A DNA stretch of 64,000 bases from assembly GCA_002840685.1 (NCBI GenBank), contig PHBU01000006.1, positions 62,001 through 126,000 of the forward strand. The letters are read 5' to 3'. A program made the translations under genes and the position numbers. This DNA comes from Chloroflexi bacterium HGW-Chloroflexi-6. Its GTDB lineage: Bacteria > Chloroflexota > Anaerolineae > Anaerolineales > Villigracilaceae. The notes beneath the pieces are model-generated. The model saw nothing but the letters and a program-made list of their open reading frames with translations. It was not told the DNA's origin and made no database searches. This document shows, piece after piece, positions 1 to 7,454 of this stretch (positions within the stretch are counted from its first letter, which is position 1; the number at the start of each line of letters is the position of its first letter).

Positions 1-400
1 GGGCGTCCATCAGACCAATCACGATCGCGGCTTGCGCTTCGGGGCTGTAGGGGTTTTCACCCGTCCAATCGCCAGGCATGGGGCGCGAGGTCAGGCCAAA
101 GGCCGGGCGGTCGTAGGCAATGACACGTCCCAGTTCGGCAAAAGGCCCCATCACTTCGCGCCACGAGAAGGCCGATGCGCCAAAGCCGTGCAGAAGGATA
201 AAGACCGGCTGGCCTGCGCCCATTTCTTTATAATGCACGCTCAGGCCATTGACTTCGACAAATTTGCTATCCGGGTCGGCCAATTCGCGCTCAGGGCGAG
301 TCCCCTCCAGCGGCGGGATGGGAACCAGGAAGGGGCCGACCAGCAAAGCCAGGAGCAGGATAACAAAAACGGTCAGGATGATTTTCTGCCAGGGTTTCAT
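1..400 (-). CDS. alpha/beta hydrolase, 3' part cut by window edge
   Basis: An open frame reads leftward from an ATG at 400 off the window edge with no stop, so only the first 133 residues are present. It opens with a hydrophobic anchor (about residues 6-24), then reaches the oxyanion-loop motif LLHGFGASAFSW and the strand-turn YDRPAFGLT, both typical of alpha/beta hydrolases. The nucleophile elbow and the rest of the triad lie outside the window. It sits about 30 bases downstream of another hydrolase on the same strand, so the two may be co-transcribed. The substrate cannot be told. The fold assignment is confident; the exact family is not. Confidence 0.85.
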   Translation of the reverse strand, partial: MKPWQKIILTVFVILLLALLVGPFLVPIPPLEGTRPERELADPDSKFVEVNGLSVHYKEMGAGQPVFILLHGFGASAFSWREVMGPFAELGRVIAYDRPAFGLTSRPMPGDWTGENPYSPEAQAAIVIGLMDA

Positions 401-429
401 AGTATCAGGTTCAGATAGGGAGATGGAAA

Positions 430-1167
430 CTACTCAGCCAGCCCCGCCAAAAACGTGACCATCGTTTCGGCTGCTTGGAGCCATTGCGCTTCGGGGCTGA
501 TCTCGGCAGGGTTATCGCCCGATTGAAGGCCGTAATCGGCGAATTGAGCATGGTTGCCGCCTTCGATCGGAGCAAAAATAGCATCGGTCGGCATTAAGGT
601 CTTGTTTTTTTCAACAGTCTCAGAGGTTGCCAGACCATCCAGTGTGCCGTAGATCGAGAGTGTTTTCAGCCCTGAGTTCTTGAGCGTGTTATCGGCAGGA
701 TACGAGGCCCAGTAGGCGATGCCGCGTATCTCGGGGTGATTTGCCGCGAAAATCGAAGCTGCAACCCCACCCAGGGAATGTCCGCTCACAGCCCAGGTCT
801 GGATTTCCGGGAAATCTTTCAAGGCGGGTGCGCCGGCTTCGATTTCGAAAAAGGCCAGGTTCAGGTTTACCGGCACCAGGACAACCAGGTAACCCTGCGC
901 AGCGATTTGATGCAAAACCGGAGCGTAGGCGCGATAGTCCACCCGCCCACCGGGGTAAAAGATCAATCCGGTTGAAGGCTGCATTGCGGAGGGTTGAAAA
1001 GCGATGTAATCAGTAGTTTGGGTAACGGTCACCTGCCCATCTGAAACAAGCGCGGCGAGGGCAGCCTGGCCAGGAGGCGCGGCGTTGAGCGCCCAGGCCA
1101 CAAAACCGGCGCTCAATAGAAAAACGATGACAAAAACAATCAGCAGGAAACGCTTCAGATATTGCAT
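430..1167 (-). CDS. membrane-anchored alpha/beta hydrolase
   Basis: This 245-residue protein begins with an uncleaved-looking hydrophobic anchor (residues about 6-27), which would place the catalytic domain outside the cytoplasm. The nucleophile elbow SGHSLGG puts the serine at 131. D177 in GTLDGLA and H206 in GGNHAQF complete a plausible triad. The closest family is the compact alpha/beta hydrolase_5/dienelactone-hydrolase-like group, whose substrates are mostly unknown. The start is ATG. The gene lies between the uracil-DNA glycosylase gene and the partial hydrolase on the same strand. Esterase or lipase activity is inferred from fold only. Confidence 0.85.
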   Translation of the reverse strand: MQYLKRFLLIVFVIVFLLSAGFVAWALNAAPPGQAALAALVSDGQVTVTQTTDYIAFQPSAMQPSTGLIFYPGGRVDYRAYAPVLHQIAAQGYLVVLVPVNLNLAFFEIEAGAPALKDFPEIQTWAVSGHSLGGVAASIFAANHPEIRGIAYWASYPADNTLKNSGLKTLSIYGTLDGLATSETVEKNKTLMPTDAIFAPIEGGNHAQFADYGLQSGDNPAEISPEAQWLQAAETMVTFLAGLAE

Positions 1168-1183
1168 GGTTTGTCCAAAATCC

Positions 1184-1214
1184 GGAGATTTAGGACGGCA
1201 AGCCCTAGGTCTCC
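1184..1214. repeat. imperfect inverted repeat at the end of the glycosylase gene
   Basis: Thirteen-base arms at 1184-1196 and 1202-1214 pair with a five-base loop, allowing G-U pairs. The stop codon of the uracil-DNA glycosylase gene (1205-1207) lies inside the right arm. There is no T-tract, so it could be a weak attenuator or a copy of a dispersed palindromic repeat. Confidence 0.5.
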
Positions 1215-1885
1215 AATAAGGTACGGGCTTGCGCCCAGATTTGGTCGAACATTTCGACCGTCAGTTTTCCAGTCAGGGTATTTTGCTGGCTGGGATGATA
1301 GGAACAGATCAATGATGAATTCGGAATGCAGAATACAGAATTTGGCAGCGGAAAAAGCGCGCCATGGGCGAACTTCCAACCAGGATTACGAATTGAGAAT
1401 ATGCGCAGGACTCTCTCAAATGCTATCCGACCCAGCGCAACGATCACTTTGGGCTGGATGAGTTCCAGTTCGCGCTCAAGGTAAGGCTGACAGTTGGCAA
1501 GCTCTTCAAGCGTGGGCTTGTTGTCAGGCGGGGCGCAACGCGCGGCGGCGGCCATGTACAGATCGGCAAGTATCAGCCCATCGTCGCGGGAGCGGGCTTC
1601 GGGTTGATTCGCGAATCCCGCACGGTGCAGGGCCGGATAGAGGAAACTGCCCGAGGCATCCCCTGTAAATTGACGCCCGGTGCGGTTCGATCCATGCGCA
1701 CCGGGAGCGAGGCCGATCACAAAAACACGCGCGGCAGGGTCGCCAAATCCAGGGACGGGTTTGCCCCAATACTCCTGATCGCGATAGGCTTTGCGCTTCT
1801 CACGGGCAACCTGCTCACGCCATTCGACAAGGCGTGGGCATTTACGACAACTCATGATCTCTGCATTTAGATTTTTAAGTTCCAT
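1205..1885 (-). CDS. family 5 (UDGb-type) uracil-DNA glycosylase
   Basis: This 226-residue enzyme removes uracil or other deaminated bases from DNA in base-excision repair. The signature GLAPGAHGSNRTGRQFTGD (residues 58-76) and the second motif SYHPSQQNTLTGKLT (about 195-209) are diagnostic of UDGb. Four cysteines (C13, C16, C117, C132) are placed to bind the 4Fe-4S cluster of this family. Between the two motifs, residues about 182-194 are encoded by a degenerate seven-base tandem repeat (1307-1341), which looks like an in-frame intrusion just before the catalytic loop. The start ATG at 1885 diverges from the glycosyltransferase gene. Confidence 0.92.
   Translation of the reverse strand: MELKNLNAEIMSCRKCPRLVEWREQVAREKRKAYRDQEYWGKPVPGFGDPAARVFVIGLAPGAHGSNRTGRQFTGDASGSFLYPALHRAGFANQPEARSRDDGLILADLYMAAAARCAPPDNKPTLEELANCQPYLERELELIQPKVIVALGRIAFERVLRIFSIRNPGWKFAHGALFPLPNSVFCIPNSSLICSYHPSQQNTLTGKLTVEMFDQIWAQARTLLET
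1307..1341. repeat. degenerate heptanucleotide tandem repeat inside a gene
   Basis: Five consecutive seven-base units on the plus strand (GATCAAT, GATGAAT, TCGGAAT, GCAGAAT, ACAGAAT) all end in AAT and stay in perfect seven-base phase. They lie inside the uracil-DNA glycosylase reading frame. Similar arrays occur at 5487-5521 and 39642-39676. Confidence 0.65.
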
Positions 1886-1892
1886 ATGTTTA

Positions 1893-1924
1893 TTGTATCA
1901 ATTCCTGCGCGGGTGATATACAAT
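1893..1924 (+). promoter_or_regulatory. sigma70-like promoter for the glycosyltransferase gene
   Basis: A -35-like TTGTAT (1893-1898) is followed after 18 bases by TATACA, part of the longer TATACAAT. The predicted start of transcription is near 1930, and a strong ribosome site AAGGAG (1931-1936) precedes the ATG at 1942. Confidence 0.5.
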
Positions 1925-1941
1925 CGAAAAAAGGAGACGCC

Positions 1942-3165
1942 ATGCACATCACCATCCTTGCCCTGGGTTCACGTGGCGATGTCCAGCCTTATGCCGCGCT
2001 CGGCATCGGCTTGAAACAGGCCGGGCACCAGGTTCGCCTTATCACCTTTGAAAATTTTGTCCATTTCGCCAAAGACAACGAACTGGAATTTCACCCCATC
2101 CGGGGAGACGCGCAGGCCCTGGTCGCCAAGGGTGGCACGGATATGCTATCCATCATGCGTTCCTTCGGTTCACTAGCAGAAGGCTACGCCCGCGATCTAT
2201 CCGCGCCGCATCTGGGTGAAACCGACCTGATCCTGAACCAACTGCCCGCCGGGTTGTATGGATTTGACCTGGCCGAAAAATATGGCATCAAAATGGTGCA
2301 GGCGGCGGTCATCCCGCTGGCCCGCACCCGCACTTTGCCGCTGATGGGGTTTCCTCGCCTGCCGTTGCCGGGCTACAACAAGGCGACCTATTATTTTGGC
2401 GAACAAATGGCCTGGCAGATGTTTCGCCCGGTCATCAACCGCTGGCGCAGGCAAACCCTGGGTCTGCCCACCCTGCCGATTGGGGGATATTTCGGACAGT
2501 TGGGCACCCGCCGTTACCCGATCCTGAACGGGTTCAGTGAACAGGTTGTCCCGCGCCCAGAGGATTGGAATGAGCACATTACCATCAGCGGGTACTGGTT
2601 CCCACAGGACAGGCAATGGCAGCCCCCCGCCAACCTGCTGGCTTTTCTTGAAAGCGGCAGTCCGCCCGTATTTATCGGATTCGGAAGCATGCCGGTAAAA
2701 GACCCACAAAGAACAACTGCTATCCTCCTCGAGGCTCTGCGACAAAGCGGACAGCGCGCCATCCTGCATGCCGGATGGGGTGGCCTGGGCAGCCAGCCCC
2801 TGCCCGATACGGTGTTGAAAATCGACTATGCCCCTTACGACTGGCTGTTTCCGCGTATGGCGATGGTGATCCATCACGGCGGCTCAGGCACGACCGCCTT
2901 CGGATTCCGCTCTGGCGTGCCGGCCTGTGTGGTTTCTTTTGTCTTCGACCAATTTTATTGGGGCAAGCGAATCGCGGATTTGGGCATAGGGCCTGAGCCG
3001 ATTCGATTCAAGGACCTGAATGTCGAACGCCTGCGCGAAGCCATTCACACAGGCGTTGATAGTTCGGCAATCCACCGGAAAGCGGCAGAACTGGGCGAGA
3101 AAATTCGGGCTGAAGACGGGATTGGCAAAGCCCTGGAGGCGCTGCAAAAAATCAGCCGGGACTGA
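1942..3165 (+). CDS. family 1 glycosyltransferase (sterol/macrolide glucosyltransferase type)
   Basis: This 407-residue GT-B fold enzyme should transfer a sugar from a UDP-sugar to a lipid or small molecule in the cytoplasm. The N-terminus ILALGSRGDVQPYAALG is the typical acceptor-side start of the UGT/sterol 3-beta-glucosyltransferase group. The donor-binding region near residues 310-345 has HHGGSGTTAFGFRSGVP followed by FDQFYWGKRI, as in that family. Start choice is supported by AAGGAG seven bases upstream. It converges with the GH5-like gene, with only five bases between stops. The acceptor cannot be predicted. Confidence 0.9.
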   Translation: MHITILALGSRGDVQPYAALGIGLKQAGHQVRLITFENFVHFAKDNELEFHPIRGDAQALVAKGGTDMLSIMRSFGSLAEGYARDLSAPHLGETDLILNQLPAGLYGFDLAEKYGIKMVQAAVIPLARTRTLPLMGFPRLPLPGYNKATYYFGEQMAWQMFRPVINRWRRQTLGLPTLPIGGYFGQLGTRRYPILNGFSEQVVPRPEDWNEHITISGYWFPQDRQWQPPANLLAFLESGSPPVFIGFGSMPVKDPQRTTAILLEALRQSGQRAILHAGWGGLGSQPLPDTVLKIDYAPYDWLFPRMAMVIHHGGSGTTAFGFRSGVPACVVSFVFDQFYWGKRIADLGIGPEPIRFKDLNVERLREAIHTGVDSSAIHRKAAELGEKIRAEDGIGKALEALQKISRD

Positions 3166-3170
3166 CAGAC

Positions 3171-4412
3171 CTATCCCTTGCGCTTGAGATAACCCTGGTA
3201 CAGCGCGCCGATCTCTTCGTATATTTTCTTCTCGTAATACTGCTCGCCGGTCAGGCCAGGGAATTTGGCGTAGTCGGGAATCGGCTTAACTTCGGGCCGG
3301 GTCGCGGCAAACTGTTTGAGCACTTCGGCGTGGGGTTTGAGGGTGCCATCGGGGCGGACCAGGCCGAAGTGGCGTTCGTGGCGCGATTCGCCGCAAGGCG
3401 GAATATCCCACAGTTCTTCAGCGTAATCGGCAAAGCACCAGATCATCGCCCCGGTTGCGCCAATATCATGAAGGTTCGGCAGCACCTGGCGAATGTACTC
3501 GGCAAAATCTTCTTCAGAGGCCATGAACTGGGTGCGGTCCAGGCCATATGCCTGCCACTCCCAGGTTTCGGAGGGTTTGCCCTTCAGGTTGGTGCAGCCG
3601 CCAAACTCCTCCATCAGGGCGGGCTTGCCCGCCAGGTGGGCAGCCAGAGCCGTCATAAAGGGAACGTGGTCAGGGTCAAGCGGGCCGCGCGTCCATTCGG
3701 TATACATCGGGTAGGCGTGCATTACGGCCAGGTCGGTTTCGGCAAAAACATCGCCAACCCGCAGGCCGGTGTCGCTCTCGAGATCGCCGCTATGCAGGCC
3801 AACGGTCACCGGGGTAGCGGGATCGATCTCGCGGATCAAACCTGTCATTTCGCGCACCCAGGCCCGGCCATGCGCGGCATCTTCGGGCCAGGCAAACAGA
3901 TCGGGTTCGTTGCCGAGATTCCACAGGGCAACGCCTTTGTGGCCCTTCAACTCGCGGACAACGGTCGTCAGCAGCAAACGCTCCGCGCCAAGCGCGATCG
4001 GGTCGCTGAACATATTGTTGTAATTGCCGTCCGGGACGATCTTGCCCTGGCTGACCACCTGACGCATAAAACCAAAATACGGGGAAGAGAACCCTTCGCG
4101 CTCTTGCAGCAACCAGCGCGGAGACCAGTTCGGGCCGCTCATGTGGCCGGTAAAGAAGGTTACATCCAGGCCGAGCTTGTGCTTTTCGGCCAGATCGGCC
4201 ACCCTGACCAGGTTCGCCAGGGCAGTTTGATCGACGCTGTTCGGGTCAGGCTGGAAATCGTCCCAGAGCAGGAAGATGCGCACAATGTTCAGCCCCAGGC
4301 TGGCGATCAGGGAAAAATCATCGTCCACTTCGGCGGCGTCAAACTGCGACCACCAGTACATGGCTTTGCGGCGCGGCCAGTAGTTAACACCGAGGGTGAA
4401 ATAATCGGGCAT
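3171..4412 (-). CDS. GH5-like glycoside hydrolase (cellulase/mannosidase fold)
   Basis: This 413-residue protein has the (beta/alpha)8 glycosidase pattern. E169 in WNLGNEP is the expected acid/base, and E269 in LMEEFGG is the expected nucleophile. W and Y residues early on (NYWPRRKAMYWW) suit a sugar-binding cleft. No signal peptide is visible, so it probably acts inside the cell or leaves by another route. The start ATG follows AGGAG at good spacing. It lies downstream of queA, separated by a perfect palindrome. Mannanase or beta-glucosidase-type activity is possible, but substrate is not decidable from sequence. Confidence 0.85.
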   Translation of the reverse strand: MPDYFTLGVNYWPRRKAMYWWSQFDAAEVDDDFSLIASLGLNIVRIFLLWDDFQPDPNSVDQTALANLVRVADLAEKHKLGLDVTFFTGHMSGPNWSPRWLLQEREGFSSPYFGFMRQVVSQGKIVPDGNYNNMFSDPIALGAERLLLTTVVRELKGHKGVALWNLGNEPDLFAWPEDAAHGRAWVREMTGLIREIDPATPVTVGLHSGDLESDTGLRVGDVFAETDLAVMHAYPMYTEWTRGPLDPDHVPFMTALAAHLAGKPALMEEFGGCTNLKGKPSETWEWQAYGLDRTQFMASEEDFAEYIRQVLPNLHDIGATGAMIWCFADYAEELWDIPPCGESRHERHFGLVRPDGTLKPHAEVLKQFAATRPEVKPIPDYAKFPGLTGEQYYEKKIYEEIGALYQGYLKRKG

Positions 4413-4430
4413 ATCTTTCTCCTGTTAACG

Positions 4431-4459
4431 GTAGGGGCGAAGCAGTGCTTCGCCCCTAC
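4431..4459. repeat. near-perfect palindrome, dispersed-repeat type
   Basis: Arms of 14 bases (4431-4444 and 4446-4459; left arm GTAGGGGCGAAGCA) flank a single-base centre. It lies between queA and the GH5-like gene and supplies the TAG stop of queA (4456-4458). The GTAGGGGCG...CGCCCCTAC form resembles palindromic repeats that recur in many bacterial genomes. It may also fold as a terminator, although no T-run follows. Confidence 0.75.
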
Positions 4460-5466
4460 GAAATAAACATCGCATCGCCAAACGAGAAAAAGCGATAGCC
4501 TTCACGCTTGGCGGTTTCGTAGGCATTCAAAACAGTCTCGCGCCCGGCAAAGGCGCTGATCATCATGATCAGAGTTGATTTTGGCAGGTGGAAGTTGGTG
4601 ATGATGGCATCGACCACTTTATACTGGTAGCCAGGCAGGATGAAGATCGAAGTCGGGCCTGCGTAGGACGAGATAGTATCTCGTCCCACCATTGCGCTCT
4701 CCAGGGTCCGAACGGAGGTTGTCCCAACCCCGATCACCCGCCCCCCGGCCAGCTTCGTGGCGTTAATTTTGGCCGCTGTTTCAGGCGAAAGTTCACACCA
4801 CTCGGTGTGGATCTTGTGCTCAGTCGGGTTGTCTTCAGTGACCGGCGCAAACGTATCCAGCCCGACGTGCAGGGTCACTTCAGCAAACTGGATGCCCTTC
4901 GCGCGCAGTTCATCCATCAGGCGCGGGGTAAAGTGCAGGCCGGCGGTCGGCGCGGCGGCAGAGCCAGGCGTTTTGGCGTAGACCGTCTGATAGCGCTCCG
5001 GGTCGGTCAGCTTTTCGTGGATATACGGGGGCAGGGGCATTTGCCCGTCTAACGAGAGATGATTCTCGACCGGTTCATCGAACCGCACCCGGCGGCGGGA
5101 CCCTTCCAAAACTTCGACAACTTCCGCTTCGAGGCCATCAGCCAGGCTGAGGCGTTTCCCGGCTCCCAGGCCTTTGCCGCCCACCAGGCATTCCCAAACC
5201 CGATCCGATTCGCGGCGCAGGAGCAGGATCTCGGCCTTGCCGCCAGTTTCCTTTCGGGCTGGCAGCCTGGCCGGGATGACGCGCGTCTGGTTGACCACCA
5301 GCAGATCGCCGGGGTTCAGGTAATCAACAATCTCGCGAAAGATGCGATGTTCCAGTTGGCCGGTTTTGCGGTTAAGCACCATCAGCCGCGAAGAATCACG
5401 CGGCTCGACCGGCGTTTGGGCGATGAAAGAGTCGGGGAGTTCGTAGTTAAAATCGGATGTTTTCAT
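4456..5466 (-). CDS. queA: tRNA preQ1(34) S-adenosylmethionine ribosyltransferase-isomerase QueA
   Basis: QueA transfers and isomerises the ribosyl part of SAM onto preQ1 in tRNA to make epoxyqueuosine, the next-to-last step of queuosine synthesis. At 336 residues the length is normal. Typical blocks are visible: the N-terminal YELPDSFIAQTP, PPYIHEK, AAPTAGLHFT, and the C-terminal TNFHLPKSTLIMMISAFAG ending GDAMFIS. The stop codon is contributed by the palindrome at 4431-4459. No clear ribosome site precedes the ATG. A TATTAT box lies only about 12 bases upstream, so the leader may be very short. Confidence 0.97.
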   Translation of the reverse strand: MKTSDFNYELPDSFIAQTPVEPRDSSRLMVLNRKTGQLEHRIFREIVDYLNPGDLLVVNQTRVIPARLPARKETGGKAEILLLRRESDRVWECLVGGKGLGAGKRLSLADGLEAEVVEVLEGSRRRVRFDEPVENHLSLDGQMPLPPYIHEKLTDPERYQTVYAKTPGSAAAPTAGLHFTPRLMDELRAKGIQFAEVTLHVGLDTFAPVTEDNPTEHKIHTEWCELSPETAAKINATKLAGGRVIGVGTTSVRTLESAMVGRDTISSYAGPTSIFILPGYQYKVVDAIITNFHLPKSTLIMMISAFAGRETVLNAYETAKREGYRFFSFGDAMFIS

Positions 5467-5486
5467 GGGCTGGTTGGATAATAGAA

Positions 5487-5521
5487 AGTGGTAACTATTC
5501 TACTGTCTACTTTCTAAAAAT
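5487..5521. repeat. degenerate heptanucleotide tandem repeat
   Basis: Units in seven-base phase on the plus strand include ACTATTC, TACTGTC and TACTTTC. The array spans the 3' end of the downstream hydrolase gene and encodes its last residues (ESRQ) and its stop. It resembles the arrays at 1307-1341 and 39642-39676. Confidence 0.5.
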
Positions 5522-6297
5522 TCCAGCACCGACTGCCAGAACGGCGACTGTGGCCCTTTCTCGATTTCCAGATCATGCCCGGTCTCGAAGCGCATGAACT
5601 GAAACTGCGGGTGCGCCGCCAGCACCGGCTGGATTTCGACATCCTGCAGCAAGCCGCCTTTTTCGGGGCTGGCCTGGGTCAGCAGCAGCGGGCAGCGGAT
5701 TTTGGCGAAATCAACATCGTCCACATCGGCAAAGAAACCTTCGACGCGGCCCTCGGCGTGATAATTCATCACCGCCGGGTCAAGCTGGGACATTTCGACG
5801 GCCCCTTCGGGCAGCAATCCACGCCGCAACAATTCATCGACAGGCCGACCGGCCAGTTTGCGGCGCAGGCCAAACAGCTTGGTCTGGCGGCGGCTGTTCA
5901 TCATCGCGATGTGCGTGGCAAGATCGAAGGAAGTGTCCCCGGTCACAACAGCGCGCACCCGCTCCGGGTAATTCTGGGCCAGGTGCAGGGCGATCGACCC
6001 GCCCATCGAATGTCCGATCAAAACGGCGGGGCTGCGCGAGGCAAAATGGAACAGCACCGCCTCGGCGTCCCGGTAAAAAAAATCCGCCGTGTATCCGCCG
6101 GAAGCGCGGTCTGACTTGCCATGCCCGCGGAAATCAAACGCAACGACATGCCATTTTTCGGCCAGAACCGGCAAAATAGGCTGGAAGACCTGCCAACGGT
6201 TGCTAAATCCGTGCAGCAACAGGAGCAAAGGTCCGTTTGCCGGGCCTTCGGCAATATTTAAGGTCAGGTTGTCCGCCTGTAAAGGAAATTCTCGCAT
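5500..6297 (-). CDS. alpha/beta hydrolase
   Basis: From the ATG at 6297 this is 265 residues. It has the oxyanion motif LLLHGFSNRW, the turn FDFRGHGKSDR and the nucleophile elbow IGHSMGG (S97). A histidine near the end (FETGHDLEIEKG) can complete the triad. This is the proline-iminopeptidase/haloalkane-dehalogenase-like class, and the substrate is unknown. The frame is open further upstream (other ATGs at 6351 and 6456), but homology-like sequence starts at MREFPLQ and the longer starts would overlap the promoter of the divergent gene. The last codons and stop come from a heptamer repeat. Start choice is moderately sure. Confidence 0.85.
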   Translation of the reverse strand: MREFPLQADNLTLNIAEGPANGPLLLLLHGFSNRWQVFQPILPVLAEKWHVVAFDFRGHGKSDRASGGYTADFFYRDAEAVLFHFASRSPAVLIGHSMGGSIALHLAQNYPERVRAVVTGDTSFDLATHIAMMNSRRQTKLFGLRRKLAGRPVDELLRRGLLPEGAVEMSQLDPAVMNYHAEGRVEGFFADVDDVDFAKIRCPLLLTQASPEKGGLLQDVEIQPVLAAHPQFQFMRFETGHDLEIEKGPQSPFWQSVLEFLESRQ

Positions 6298-6387
6298 CAG
6301 TTCAACTTTCAAATTTCGGCTCAGGGTATCGCTTATCCCCAGCCTTACCATAATGTTGGGTGTACCAATATGATTTTGCCAGGTTAT

Positions 6388-6406
6388 CGTGTTGGAAATC
6401 AACACG
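6388..6406. promoter_or_regulatory. candidate operator, inverted repeat over a -35 box
   Basis: CGTGTT (6388-6393) and AACACG (6401-6406) form a perfect inverted repeat with a seven-base centre. It covers the -35 element of the promoter at 6392-6419, which is where a repressor would bind. Confidence 0.45.
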
Positions 6407-6419
6407 AAGCAAGTATAAT
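6392..6419 (+). promoter_or_regulatory. sigma70-like promoter for the binding protein-cyclase pair
   Basis: TTGGAA (6392-6397), a 16-base spacer and a consensus TATAAT (6414-6419) place transcription start near 6426. This gives a leader of about 50 bases before the ATG at 6477. Confidence 0.65.
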
Positions 6420-6476
6420 TTACAAAAATCGGTTGCAATCGCTTTTGTTCAAACAATTATCAACTTAAAGGGTATC

Positions 6477-7445
6477 ATGAAAACAAGGTTTATTTTCACA
6501 TGCATTCTCATCCTGCTTGTCAGTTCAGCCTGCGCTCCTCAGGCCACCCCACAACCAGTCGTAAACACTGAAATCCCCGCGCCAACAGCGACCACCGCCG
6601 CAATCGTAGAAAACCCAATCGTTCTCGGAGACATCTCTGACGACCCTGCTGAAGTGATCGAAGGCGCACAACCTGTTGCGGACTATCTCGCCAGCCAATT
6701 GAAAGATTACGGCATCACCAGCGGACAGGTTCGCGTGGCATCATCGATTGAAGAAATGACAGAGCTGCTCAGAAGCGGGGAAGTCGATCTGTATTTCGAC
6801 AGCACCTACCCGGCCACGCTGATCAGCGATGAAACCGGAGCGCAGATCATCCTGCGTCGCTGGAAGTTCGGTGTTGAAAAATACAATGCCGTCATTTTTG
6901 CCAGCAAAGACAGTGGCATCACCTCCGTGGACCAACTGGCGGGTCACATTGTTGTGATGGATGCGCCGTATTCCACATCCGGATACCTGCTCCCGGCAGT
7001 TCACTTGATGGAGAACGGCCTGATGCTAAGCGGAAAAAAGGATTACAACCAGCCGGTAGCCAGCGATGAAGTCGGTTTTGTTTTCAGCTATGACGATGAA
7101 AATACCCTGCAGTGGGTTTTGAACGGGTTTGCCTCCGCCGGCGTGGTGGATGACTATCGCTTCGATGTTGCCTTCCCGGCCGACGTTACCGCCAACCTGG
7201 TTGTGCTGGCCCGCACCGAGACCACTCCCCGCCAGATCGTAATCGCCAGCCCGACCCTCGACCAACCGCTGGTCGAGGCCATCAAAACCGCCCTGATCGG
7301 CATGGACGAATCCGAAACCGGGCAGGTTGCGCTTGAAAGCTTCCTGACCACCAAATTTGATGAATTTCCCGAAGGCATCGATGTCGCCATTAAAAGAATG
7401 CGCGAAATGATGGAAATCGTCCAGAGCATTCAACTTCCAGAATAA
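6477..7445 (+). CDS. PhnD-like phosphate/phosphonate-type substrate-binding lipoprotein
   Basis: This 322-residue protein has a lipoprotein signal ending in LVSSAC (C19). A short Pro/Thr-rich linker follows, then a periplasmic-binding domain of the PhnD/phosphonate group: early PVADYLASQL, the DLYFDSTYPATLI stretch and VDQLAGHIVVMD. No permease or ATPase gene is adjacent. The next gene, nine bases downstream, is a membrane adenylate cyclase with an extracytoplasmic domain. The protein may therefore present a ligand to that sensor rather than feed a transporter, which is inference from context. The ATG at 6477 follows AAAGGG; earlier in-frame ATGs would precede the promoter. Confidence 0.88.
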   Translation: MKTRFIFTCILILLVSSACAPQATPQPVVNTEIPAPTATTAAIVENPIVLGDISDDPAEVIEGAQPVADYLASQLKDYGITSGQVRVASSIEEMTELLRSGEVDLYFDSTYPATLISDETGAQIILRRWKFGVEKYNAVIFASKDSGITSVDQLAGHIVVMDAPYSTSGYLLPAVHLMENGLMLSGKKDYNQPVASDEVGFVFSYDDENTLQWVLNGFASAGVVDDYRFDVAFPADVTANLVVLARTETTPRQIVIASPTLDQPLVEAIKTALIGMDESETGQVALESFLTTKFDEFPEGIDVAIKRMREMMEIVQSIQLPE

Positions 7446-7454
7446 TGGTGATCA

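Noticed and set aside
3330..4466. Long open frame of 378 codons on the plus strand
   Set aside because: It lies wholly opposite the GH5-like gene, shows no recognisable motifs, has Ala/Gly/Gln-rich antisense-type composition, and would cover the palindrome and ribosome site.
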